DNA from: CAZGQY01 sp964528035
Lineage (GTDB): Bacteria > Pseudomonadota > Gammaproteobacteria > Methylococcales > UBA1147
DNA: 21,936 nucleotides
Assembly: GCA_964528035.1 (NCBI GenBank)
Contig: CAZGQY010000053.1
Span: 1-21,936 of the forward strand
Direction of reading: 5' to 3'
Under the pieces are notes generated by a model that saw only the letters and a program-made list of their open reading frames with translations, was not told where the DNA came from and did not search any database. Within the stretch, counting starts at the first letter, position 1, and each line of letters starts with the position of its first letter. Below, piece by piece: positions 8,812 through 15,543 of the stretch. The translations under genes and the position numbers were made by a program.

Positions 8812-9744
8812 CTAATATTTATGAACAGCATAGACGTGATAGATTGCAGTAAATACCAATATGTAAATAAAGGGTACATGCACAGCGTGCCAAAGCCCGA
8901 ACAAACGCTCGTAGTAACGGAACTCAGCAACCTTGCGCATACACAACAGATGACTTAAGAGATAACGACGCGCTGCCTTTAATCTTAGCCGATGCGCTGG
9001 ATTATCTACTTCCGATGGATTGGCCCGCGCCGAGGTATTGAAGATCTGTTGTAATTGAATAGAAGCAAGACAATACTCCCACCAAAGTCGAAAGCTTAAT
9101 GACAGGTGTTTGTAGGTACCCTGAAAAATGTTACTCGATGACTGCAGGGCAAAGGTTTGAAAGCTATAAATGCGTTTTTTAACCAGCGGCGCAAATTTAA
9201 ATGTTTGATCCAGACTGCTGAGCGATACCACCGAATCATTTTGCAATTCCTGCAGAGTTGCATGCCGACCGTAGAGGCCGTAGTGAATCTTGCCGTAAAT
9301 ATAACGACCAACCAAACCGCTGACCACAACCAGCAGCATACTTGCCAGCGTTATATTGCTGTTTGTCGCACCAAGTTGAAAATTGCAGTGGTACAGTATT
9401 AAGAGGGGCCCAAGTATTCCCATGACCATGTGAGTGCTGAACCAATTGCGTGTTTGACCCCAGTTGCGCATCCACCGGACTCGCTTTCGGATTGGGTACA
9501 GCAAAACCAGTAGTAAGATAATTCCTCCTGACAACCCGAGTCCATACCCCAGCCCGGATTCAGCCGTTATATAGTCATCCAGGTTAAGCCGCCAGCCGAC
9601 AACGACCAGCACGATCGCTATAGCGAAGAAAATTGGCGCAAGAACATTCCTCGCATGAGGCAGATATAGATCCTGCACCGCCTTACGGCGGTCATCAGTA
9701 ATTTTTGAACCGTCTGATTTTTTGTTTGTCGCTTGCTGGATCAC
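8812..9744 (-). CDS. Five-TM membrane b-type cytochrome, putative electron donor to the 21-heme protein
   Basis: 310 residues beginning with GTG at 9744; no other plausible start lies between this and the first membrane helix, and the ribosome-binding site is weak (GACGAAAA). Predicted membrane helices are about 34-51, 68-84, 104-120, 132-150 and 284-304, with a cytoplasm-type basic loop of about 130 residues between the fourth and fifth. Paired His in membrane segments are candidate heme b ligands: His105 and His119 (STHMVMGILGPLLILYH), and His286, His289 and His303 (LWHAVHVPF...IYH). The layout is reminiscent of quinol-linked diheme cytochromes b and ferric-reductase-like proteins, but I do not recognise an exact named family. 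It ends 8 bp before the 21-heme gene, so the two form an operon. Likely role: passing electrons across or out of the inner membrane to the periplasmic cytochrome (inference). Confidence 0.75.
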   Translation of the reverse strand: MIQQATNKKSDGSKITDDRRKAVQDLYLPHARNVLAPIFFAIAIVLVVVGWRLNLDDYITAESGLGYGLGLSGGIILLLVLLYPIRKRVRWMRNWGQTRNWFSTHMVMGILGPLLILYHCNFQLGATNSNITLASMLLVVVSGLVGRYIYGKIHYGLYGRHATLQELQNDSVVSLSSLDQTFKFAPLVKKRIYSFQTFALQSSSNIFQGTYKHLSLSFRLWWEYCLASIQLQQIFNTSARANPSEVDNPAHRLRLKAARRYLLSHLLCMRKVAEFRYYERLFGLWHAVHVPFIYILVFTAIYHVYAVHKY

Positions 9745-9769
9745 GTTTTCGTCAATTGAAATCTTTTCC

Positions 9770-9800
9770 GGGTTGCAAACCCAATTCTGGGTAAACCCAG
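9770..9800. promoter_or_regulatory. Two adjacent inverted repeats, candidate operator pair
   Basis: GGGTT-GCA-AACCC (9770-9782) and CTGGGT-AA-ACCCAG (9787-9800) stand four bases apart, 26-56 bp upstream of the GTG start of the b-type cytochrome gene. They lie just downstream, in the minus direction, of a TTGACA at 9829-9834. A weak -10 (TAGTAT, 19-bp spacing) is the best partner I see. The location fits a repressor overlapping the promoter or early leader. Confidence 0.5.
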
Positions 9801-10035
9801 GATATACTAACGTATAGTTTCATACTCTTGTCAAATTAAGAATTGTACTACGGTCGTAAAAACCGTGTAACCGGTAATGCACTAGACATACGACTATTTC
9901 TCAATCCATGAAATCATTGAATAGCCTGTTGCGCAATAACGACAACATCCTATTAGATTTCAGTATCCAGTTCACTACCAAAGCCAAACCATTGTAACTC
10001 AGGATATTTTCCTATACTAAGAGGGAACACGAAAC

Positions 10036-10049
10036 ACCCAGACCTGGGT
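10036..10049. promoter_or_regulatory. Inverted repeat ACCCA-N4-TGGGT, copy 1
   Basis: ACCCAGACCTGGGT is a perfect 6-2-6 palindrome in the divergent intergenic region. Two further exact ACCCA-N4-TGGGT sites occur at 18100 and 18468. The geometry equals a NarL-type 7-2-7 arrangement with imperfect heptamers. TTTT follows on the plus strand, so a small RNA hairpin is an alternative. Confidence 0.5.
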
Positions 10050-10293
10050 TTTATTGACACACCTGTGCATTATTTTGTTGCTGTTTCCCGACACATCCTG
10101 CGTAAAAAAAAGAATAGCTACCGAATTCATATTTCTAAAAACGCCAACCTCACCTATGATTTATATTAGATTACACTTATAAGTCTTTTAGTTCTTTACA
10201 ATTAATTATCCGGTTCTTCAATGACTGCCGTATTGTTTTATGCCTTAACGAATAGCAGGCATGTTAAATGCATAATAAAGGCAGATCGTAATC

Positions 10294-10309
10294 TGTGAGC
10301 TTCGTCACA
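10294..10309 (+). promoter_or_regulatory. Perfect CRP/Vfr-type operator TGTGA-N6-TCACA
   Basis: TGTGA (10294-10298), six bases, TCACA (10305-10309): all ten conserved positions of the CRP consensus are present. Its centre at 10301.5 is 32 bp upstream of the centre of TAAAAT at 10331-10336, the spacing of a class II CRP-activated promoter (site centred at -41.5). It would drive the flavoprotein gene starting at 10408. Confidence 0.75.
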
Positions 10310-10330
10310 ATAATATTTTCACGCAAGCCA

Positions 10331-10336
10331 TAAAAT
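10331..10336 (+). promoter_or_regulatory. Candidate -10 element of class II CRP promoter
   Basis: TAAAAT matches TATAAT in five of six positions. With the CRP site centred 41.5 bp upstream, the predicted transcription start is about 10343, giving a leader of about 65 nt. No good -35 box is present, as expected for a CRP-dependent promoter. Confidence 0.6.
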
Positions 10337-10396
10337 TACTCAGCACCCAATGCCGGGTCAATAGCACAATCTAAAACCGGCGATTTTGGCATTCGT

Positions 10397-10405
10397 TAGG
10401 AGGAG
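10397..10405 (+). promoter_or_regulatory. Strong ribosome-binding site
   Basis: TAGGAGGAG ends two bases before the ATG at 10408 and contains the full AGGAGG core. It is the strongest in the window and fixes the start of the flavoprotein gene. Confidence 0.85.
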
Positions 10406-10407
10406 TC

Positions 10408-11724
10408 ATGATCGAAAAAAATGCAATTTTCGCAATTTACCTGGTACCCATTCTGTTAGTGTGGCTATTGTATTTCCGTAAAAAACTGGCAAGTGCGGCA
10501 AGCAATGCTCTGATATTGGATGATAATCAACAGGCAGGCCTCACCGAACCGGTTTCCTTACACCCAGTAATTAACCCAAATCGCTGTATCGGCTGTGCTT
10601 CCTGCGTCTTTGCCTGCCCCGAACAAGGCCATGAGTCTGTATTGGGCATGATACATAATAAAGCAGTGTTAATTAATCCCACCCACTGTATTGGCCACGG
10701 TGCCTGCAAAAAAGCCTGCCCGGTGGATGCCATCAGCCTAGTATTCGGAACCGAAAAACGCGGCGTGGATATCCCTAATCTGAATCCGAACTTTGAAACC
10801 AATGTAGCGGGTATTTTTATTGCCGGTGAATTAGGCGGCATGGGATTGATTCGCAATGCCGTAGTTCAGGGACGTGAAGCAATGGATTATATAAAGCAAA
10901 AGATCCGCAAACAAACTACCGAGGTACTGGATTCCGTGGTTGTGGGCGCAGGCCCCGCTGGCCTGGCTGCATCACTATCGGCCAAACAGCACGGTATGCA
11001 TATCGTCACGTTGGAACAGGATTCGCTTGGCGGTGCCGTATTTAAATACCCACGACAAAAAATAGTTATGACCGAACCAGTAGACCTGCCGATCATAGGT
11101 AAAATCAAGCTGACTGAGACAACCAAAGAGGCGCTGCTTGAACTCTGGGAGGGTATTGTTGAAAAAACCAATTTAAAAATCTCGTTCAAGGAACGCGTCG
11201 AACAAATTACGCCTGCAAGTCATGGGTTTACAGTAAAAACCAATAAAGCCCGTTATGAAACACAGACCGTCCTGCTTTCCACCGGGCGGCGTGGCACACC
11301 CCGACGGCTTAATATCCCTGGCGAAGATCAAAGTAAAGTCACTTATCATCTGACCGATCCGGAACAATATCGCGACCAAAATGTCGTTGTTGTCGGAGGC
11401 GGCGACAGCGCATTGGAAGCTGCGACCAGCATTGCCGAAATTCCTGGAACCTCGGTGGTTTTATCCTATCGTGGCGCTCAGTTCAACCGGGCCAGGAAGA
11501 AAAACAGAGAGAAACTTGAATACATGGAAGCCAATAATACGATATCGGTATTACGCAATTCCACGATTAATCGAATCGAAAAAACCCAGATTCGTATCAA
11601 CGCCGAGGACAAATCTTCTGACATCGACAACGACGCTGTAATAATTTGTGCGGGAGGCATAATGCCGGGTGGATTTCTTAAAAAAATCGGGGTCGAAGTG
11701 GCCACAAAATATGGAACCCAGTAA
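10408..11724 (+). CDS. Membrane-anchored ferredoxin/FAD-NAD(P) oxidoreductase, apparently permuted
   Basis: 438 residues. A single N-terminal TM (about 6-23) followed by FRKK places the bulk in the cytoplasm. Cluster 1: Cys60, 63, 66, 70 (CIGCASCVFACP). Cluster 2: Cys94, His97, Cys100, Cys104 (CIGHGACKKACP), with His replacing the second Cys. Then VAGIFIAGELGGMG, about residues 133-146, resembles the GIFAAGD FAD motif normally found at the C-terminus of thioredoxin-reductase-like enzymes. The FAD Rossmann motif VVVGAGPAGLAA follows, at about 176-187. The NAD(P) motif VVVVGGGDSALEAA is near 328-341. The protein ends soon after VIICAGGIMPGG, so the expected C-terminal segment seems relocated to the front. 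No CXXC redox pair is seen, as in YpdA-like enzymes. It probably moves electrons between NAD(P)H and Fe-S centres at the membrane. Divergent from the cytochrome operon. Confidence 0.85.
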   Translation: MIEKNAIFAIYLVPILLVWLLYFRKKLASAASNALILDDNQQAGLTEPVSLHPVINPNRCIGCASCVFACPEQGHESVLGMIHNKAVLINPTHCIGHGACKKACPVDAISLVFGTEKRGVDIPNLNPNFETNVAGIFIAGELGGMGLIRNAVVQGREAMDYIKQKIRKQTTEVLDSVVVGAGPAGLAASLSAKQHGMHIVTLEQDSLGGAVFKYPRQKIVMTEPVDLPIIGKIKLTETTKEALLELWEGIVEKTNLKISFKERVEQITPASHGFTVKTNKARYETQTVLLSTGRRGTPRRLNIPGEDQSKVTYHLTDPEQYRDQNVVVVGGGDSALEAATSIAEIPGTSVVLSYRGAQFNRARKKNREKLEYMEANNTISVLRNSTINRIEKTQIRINAEDKSSDIDNDAVIICAGGIMPGGFLKKIGVEVATKYGTQ

Positions 11725-11828
11725 AAGTTGTAGCCTTTAACTGAAGCAATGATTCAATCAATATTTTTCTAAGGACACACTCTGCTTTTCTGGTTGCCAG
11801 GCAGATACACGCGAATAAGGTAAATTAA

Positions 11829-13844
11829 ATGTTAAATAAATTGTCAATATGCTCTCGTATTTTGCTGTTTTTTATGCTCTTTGGCCTGTCTGCAGGTGCC
11901 TCGGCGATTTCGGAACTCGAATCGGCCCGGCGGGCAGTCCGCCTGCGTGATTTTGTCAAAGCAGTCGCTATTATGACCCCCATCGCCGAAAACGGGGATA
12001 CAGAGGCCCAGTATCTTCTGGCTTCATTGTATCGCGCTGGTAAAGGTGTTCAAACCGACCGTAAAAGGGCATTTGAATGGTTTTCACGTGCGGCACAGCA
12101 GGGCCACAAAAAAGCACAATACAATCTTGGGCAAATGTATGAACAAGGGTCGGGAACGACAACTGATTTGCGGCAGGCCACCGTCTGGTACCAAAAAGCA
12201 GCCGATCAAAATCACCGCTTGGCACAGATGCGCATTGCTGGAAATGATCAAACAAACAACGCCAAAAGCGGACACGTCTTGAATCAGCCAAGCGAAAACA
12301 ATTCTGAGACCAAAAACCAAAGCCTGAGATGGGCGAGTCAACGCGGCAATGAAACCGAGGTCGCCAGTGCTTTAAAAGCAGGCGCAGAAATTGACCACGT
12401 CGACCGTTACGGCAGAACAGTTCTAATGGACGCTGTCGAAACCGGCCATCTCAAGGTCACCCAGAAGTTACTGCGTTCGGGCGCGAATGTTAAATTGCGG
12501 GATAAAAACGGCGACGACGCGATTCTTTATGCAGTACGCCATAAACAACCGGAAATAATTACACTACTCAGCAAATACGGGGCCGATACCAATAGTCGCG
12601 ATGTTTACCATAACTCTGCGTTAACCATTGCCTCCACCTACAACTGCAGCGCCTGCATAAAAGCTCTTTCCAAAACCGGCGCCCACGCCAACAGGAGTAA
12701 TAAGATTGGCTTGGCAGTCAGCCAGCCTAGGACTAAGGGGGGTTCAGTTCCGCAAGCTAAAAAACCAGCGGTCCCGCTGCAAACACTGGAATCCGCTTCA
12801 CTAAGCCCGGCTAAGGGTAAGGACGCGCCTTTCAACGGCTGGCATCCAGTCATGATCGCCGCATGGCGAGGCAATCTGAACGCCGTCACCCAGCTCATCG
12901 AAAATGACTCCGCAAATATAAATGACCAGGATGTCAAAGGTTTCACGCTGCTATCCCGGGCATCAGCGCAGGGCCATACAAAGATTGTCCATTATCTAAT
13001 TGGCAAAGGTGCACGTGTCGATATCGGCAATAATAACGGCGACACAGCCCTGCTTCTGGCCGCGAAACAAGGCCATACTTCGGTGATTTCAAGTTTACTG
13101 GCAGCGGGCTCGAAAATAGACCACAAAAACAGCCGCGGCCAAAATGCTCTATTACAAGCAATGATCGCCGGGCACAGCCAAACCACCAAAGTATTACTTG
13201 ATTCCGGCGCTAACGTTAACGCACAGGCAAGCGACGGCCGCAATATACTGATTTTGGCAGTTATTTCGAAAGATGATGCCCTATTGAATGCTGTATTAAG
13301 CCACAACCCGGCCATCAACACCACCGACAAAAACGGCAGAACCGCATTGTGGCATGCGGTCAATTCAAATTGGCAACAGGGCCTGGAGCGACTGGCCGAC
13401 AAAAATGCAAGTTTAAATATTGCAGACTTTAGCGGACTGACACCATTGTCGCGAGCAGCCATGAAGGGATACTCCGGGATTTTCAAATTTCTACTCGATC
13501 AGGATGCGGATAGCCGCTTGTCAGTAAAGACAACGAGGGACAATCTGCTGATGGTTATCGCCGCTTCAGGAAATATCAATTTCGCCAATCAGTTTTTTGG
13601 CAAATACAGAAATGTGGATGTCAATCAGCGCAATTTACAGGGGAACACCGCACTGATACAGGCAATCTACAAAAACCACCCGGCAATGGTTAATTTATTA
13701 CTAAAACGCGGCGCGGACATAAACCTGCGTAATAAAAAACGTGAAAATGCTCGTCAAATCGCTCAGCAATCCGGACAAAAAGAAATACTCGCTCTGATCG
13801 ATACGCACGCCCCATACAGTAAATTATTGGGTAAATTGTACTGA
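11829..13844 (+). CDS. Exported Sel1-repeat/ankyrin-repeat protein
   Basis: 671 residues, start ATG 11829 with TAAGG about 8 nt upstream. Signal peptide 1-26 with an ASA-IS cleavage site. Residues about 45-137 contain two to three Sel1-like repeats (for example AQYLLASLYRAGKGV, AQYNLGQMYEQGSG). Ankyrin repeats follow: about four at 165-290, a Pro/Lys/Ser-rich linker at about 295-337, then about ten more to residue 655, with the usual G.T.L..A...GH...V..LL..GA.vn pattern. Repeats 10 to 12 are diverged. No catalytic motif is visible, so it is likely a scaffold binding partner proteins in the periplasm. It starts 104 bp after the flavoprotein gene on the same strand and may be cotranscribed. Its partner is unknown; assembly of the neighbouring multiheme proteins is a guess. 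Confidence 0.85.
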   Translation: MLNKLSICSRILLFFMLFGLSAGASAISELESARRAVRLRDFVKAVAIMTPIAENGDTEAQYLLASLYRAGKGVQTDRKRAFEWFSRAAQQGHKKAQYNLGQMYEQGSGTTTDLRQATVWYQKAADQNHRLAQMRIAGNDQTNNAKSGHVLNQPSENNSETKNQSLRWASQRGNETEVASALKAGAEIDHVDRYGRTVLMDAVETGHLKVTQKLLRSGANVKLRDKNGDDAILYAVRHKQPEIITLLSKYGADTNSRDVYHNSALTIASTYNCSACIKALSKTGAHANRSNKIGLAVSQPRTKGGSVPQAKKPAVPLQTLESASLSPAKGKDAPFNGWHPVMIAAWRGNLNAVTQLIENDSANINDQDVKGFTLLSRASAQGHTKIVHYLIGKGARVDIGNNNGDTALLLAAKQGHTSVISSLLAAGSKIDHKNSRGQNALLQAMIAGHSQTTKVLLDSGANVNAQASDGRNILILAVISKDDALLNAVLSHNPAINTTDKNGRTALWHAVNSNWQQGLERLADKNASLNIADFSGLTPLSRAAMKGYSGIFKFLLDQDADSRLSVKTTRDNLLMVIAASGNINFANQFFGKYRNVDVNQRNLQGNTALIQAIYKNHPAMVNLLLKRGADINLRNKKRENARQIAQQSGQKEILALIDTHAPYSKLLGKLY

Positions 13845-13912
13845 ATTTAGTATAGGCTCCTGTAATCAACAACTTCCAGCAACTCTCATTATGGTTGGTT
13901 GGCACACTGCTG

Positions 13913-13942
13913 TAGGTTGTGGTTGAGGTACGAAACCCAACA
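13913..13942. repeat. Degenerate dispersed repeat of the TAGGTTGGGTT...AACCCAACA type
   Basis: TAGGTTGTGGTT followed by a short loop and AAACCCAACA forms a stem with one bulged T. It resembles a repeat widely dispersed in proteobacterial genomes, recognised from memory. It is inert as far as I can see. Confidence 0.5.
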
Positions 13943-13998
13943 AAACAGATTTATACATACCGAAACTGTAACGACTCGTCCGCCGACTGAAACAACCC

Positions 13999-14098
13999 TC
14001 TATGGGTAATCTGTGGAGGAAGTGGATGCGGCAGGGAAGCCGCATCCAAGCCTACATAGATGTATTTACGGCGCCTTCCGGAACAGATTACCCATAGA
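13999..14098. repeat. 100-bp MITE-like element with 16-bp terminal inverted repeats and internal hairpin
   Basis: TCTATGGGTAATCTGT (13999-14014) and its exact reverse complement (14083-14098) bound the element. Inside, GGATGCGGC (14024-14032) and GCCGCATCC (14039-14047) form a perfect 9-bp stem around AGGGAA. The inner part resembles intergenic repeats seen in other gammaproteobacteria. There is no coding capacity, so any movement would depend on a transposase encoded elsewhere. The right end also contains ACCCATAGATGGGG, a near match to the ACCCA-N4-TGGGT motif. Confidence 0.65.
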
Positions 14099-14435
14099 TG
14101 GGGTGAGCAGTTAGCAAAAACTATTTGTTTTTTTACAATGAACTAGCCTATACTCCGCACTAAAAAAAAGAATAAGTAACTATATATCATGATCATTATC
14201 AGTTGCCAATGACCCGCTATTGGGCCACACTTACTTAGAGGAAACATTCGGTTGAACGGCAATTCAGGCCGCTCTGTTGGCTGCCCATGCATATGGAACG
14301 GGGGAAGAAAACATCCATGACAAACCATCGGCGCAAACACTGTGATCTGCGCAGTTCGGGCAACATTGAGCATATCCCGTACCATTCTTATTCACGAATT
14401 AATCACCGAAATTCGATATCCCTTTCTGGAAACCT

Positions 14436-15473
14436 ATGAATGTTTTAATGGCGATGTCCAAATTCAAAGCAACGGAAACCCTGATTCCACACCCAACTCG
14501 AATCCTCCTGCGGGTTTTTCTTGTTTCCCTTGTTCTTTTTAGTGGCTCTGCTGTGGGCGACCAGCAAGGCCTTAGCTCATTCGATCACCTGACGGAGACC
14601 GGATTTGAGCTCACTGCGGTACACCGACTGACCGCCTGCGAAAGTTGCCATTTGTTTGGCGTTTTCGAAGGAACTCCTCGAAATTGTCGGGGTTGTCACG
14701 GTGCACAGGGTAGACGCACCGCATCTCGCAAGGGTGCCCGACATATTCTTAGTAGTGATAATTGTGAATTGTGTCATCAGTCATCGGTCGCCAATAGCTG
14801 GGTACCGGTACGCCGGGTTGATCACCTCGAGGTCAGGGGTAGCTGTTTTAGTTGCCACAATAACTTCATTGCCTCCGGTCGACCTGTAAATCACATTCCC
14901 AGCAGTAACAGATGTGAAGACTGCCACAATGCCAGAAGCTGGTTACCGGCGCGCTTTACTCATGAAGGCATTTTCACAGGCTGCGCTCGTTGCCACAATG
15001 GTAACCTGGCCACTGGTAAAGGCCCAAATCATATTCTCACCACCAATGTCTGTGAGGCTTGTCATACCAATACCCGAACATGGGAACCAGTCGCCCGTGC
15101 AGATCACAGCGAAATGCCGCAGGCGCTGGCCGGACAGTGTATCGCCTGCCATTTCCTAAATTCACCCTACGGAGGCAAAATCGCGGGGCATGTTCGCGGC
15201 GGCGTCGACAGTACCAACAACTGTGCATCCTGCCACGGCACAACAGGCAACTGGCCCGTCAGACGCATGGATCACAGCGAACTGCAAGGCAATGCCGGTG
15301 ACCCTGCGACCAGCACCAAATGCCAGAACTGCCACAGCCAGTTAGTACCTCCGCTGCTACCAAAAGGACATCCTGCCGGCCCCACCGCCACTTGCAGTAA
15401 CTGTCACCGGTCGACAAATGATTGGTGCATAACAATTTTTCCGACCGTAGCATTCCCCCAACTATGCAACTAA
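14436..15473 (+). CDS. 11-heme c-type cytochrome
   Basis: 345 residues from ATG 14436 (weak GGA about 7 nt upstream); ATG 14454 is an alternative that still leaves a signal peptide. Export signal ends near residue 41 (SGSAVG-DQQ). Eleven CXXCH motifs begin at Cys68, 84, 110, 137, 160, 183, 206, 235, 263, 296 and 320. Between them recurs the pattern NHI.t...C..CH....W.p..f.H, common in multiheme cytochromes of metal-reducing and related bacteria, where the extra His are likely distal heme ligands. The C-terminus has two further Cys (331, 344) outside heme motifs, possibly a disulfide. The beta-barrel gene starts 70 bp downstream, so the pair resembles a porin-cytochrome module (decaheme MtrA with barrel MtrB is the known analogy, with no claim of homology). 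Role: periplasmic or outer-membrane electron transfer. Confidence 0.9.
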   Translation: MNVLMAMSKFKATETLIPHPTRILLRVFLVSLVLFSGSAVGDQQGLSSFDHLTETGFELTAVHRLTACESCHLFGVFEGTPRNCRGCHGAQGRRTASRKGARHILSSDNCELCHQSSVANSWVPVRRVDHLEVRGSCFSCHNNFIASGRPVNHIPSSNRCEDCHNARSWLPARFTHEGIFTGCARCHNGNLATGKGPNHILTTNVCEACHTNTRTWEPVARADHSEMPQALAGQCIACHFLNSPYGGKIAGHVRGGVDSTNNCASCHGTTGNWPVRRMDHSELQGNAGDPATSTKCQNCHSQLVPPLLPKGHPAGPTATCSNCHRSTNDWCITIFPTVAFPQLCN

Positions 15474-15543
15474 CAGTCACGGGGATTGGCCAAACGAACC
15501 CGCTCGTCACCCCTGAAAAATAACCTTGTACATAATCGACCAA

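Larger units (their letters stand above)
9745..10407. other. Divergent regulatory region between cytochrome operon and flavoprotein gene
   Basis: No gene is visible in these 663 bp. It contains two inverted repeats close to the b-type cytochrome gene, a TTGACA (minus strand, 9829-9834), the repeat at 10036-10049, and the CRP site plus -10 element described separately. The density of symmetric motifs suggests complex control of both divergent units. Confidence 0.7.
13845..14435. other. Gene-free region with two repeat elements
   Basis: No gene is evident in 591 bp. It holds a degenerate AGGTTG/AACCCAACA repeat (13913-13942) and a 100-bp element with terminal inverted repeats (13999-14098). 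The remaining 330 bp before the 11-heme cytochrome gene probably carries its promoter and leader. I looked for a cyclic-di-GMP riboswitch core in it and did not find one. Confidence 0.6.

Noticed and set aside
14100..14435. Possible cyclic-di-GMP or other riboswitch in the leader of the 11-heme gene
   Set aside because: I looked for the conserved GEMM core segments and found no consistent match.
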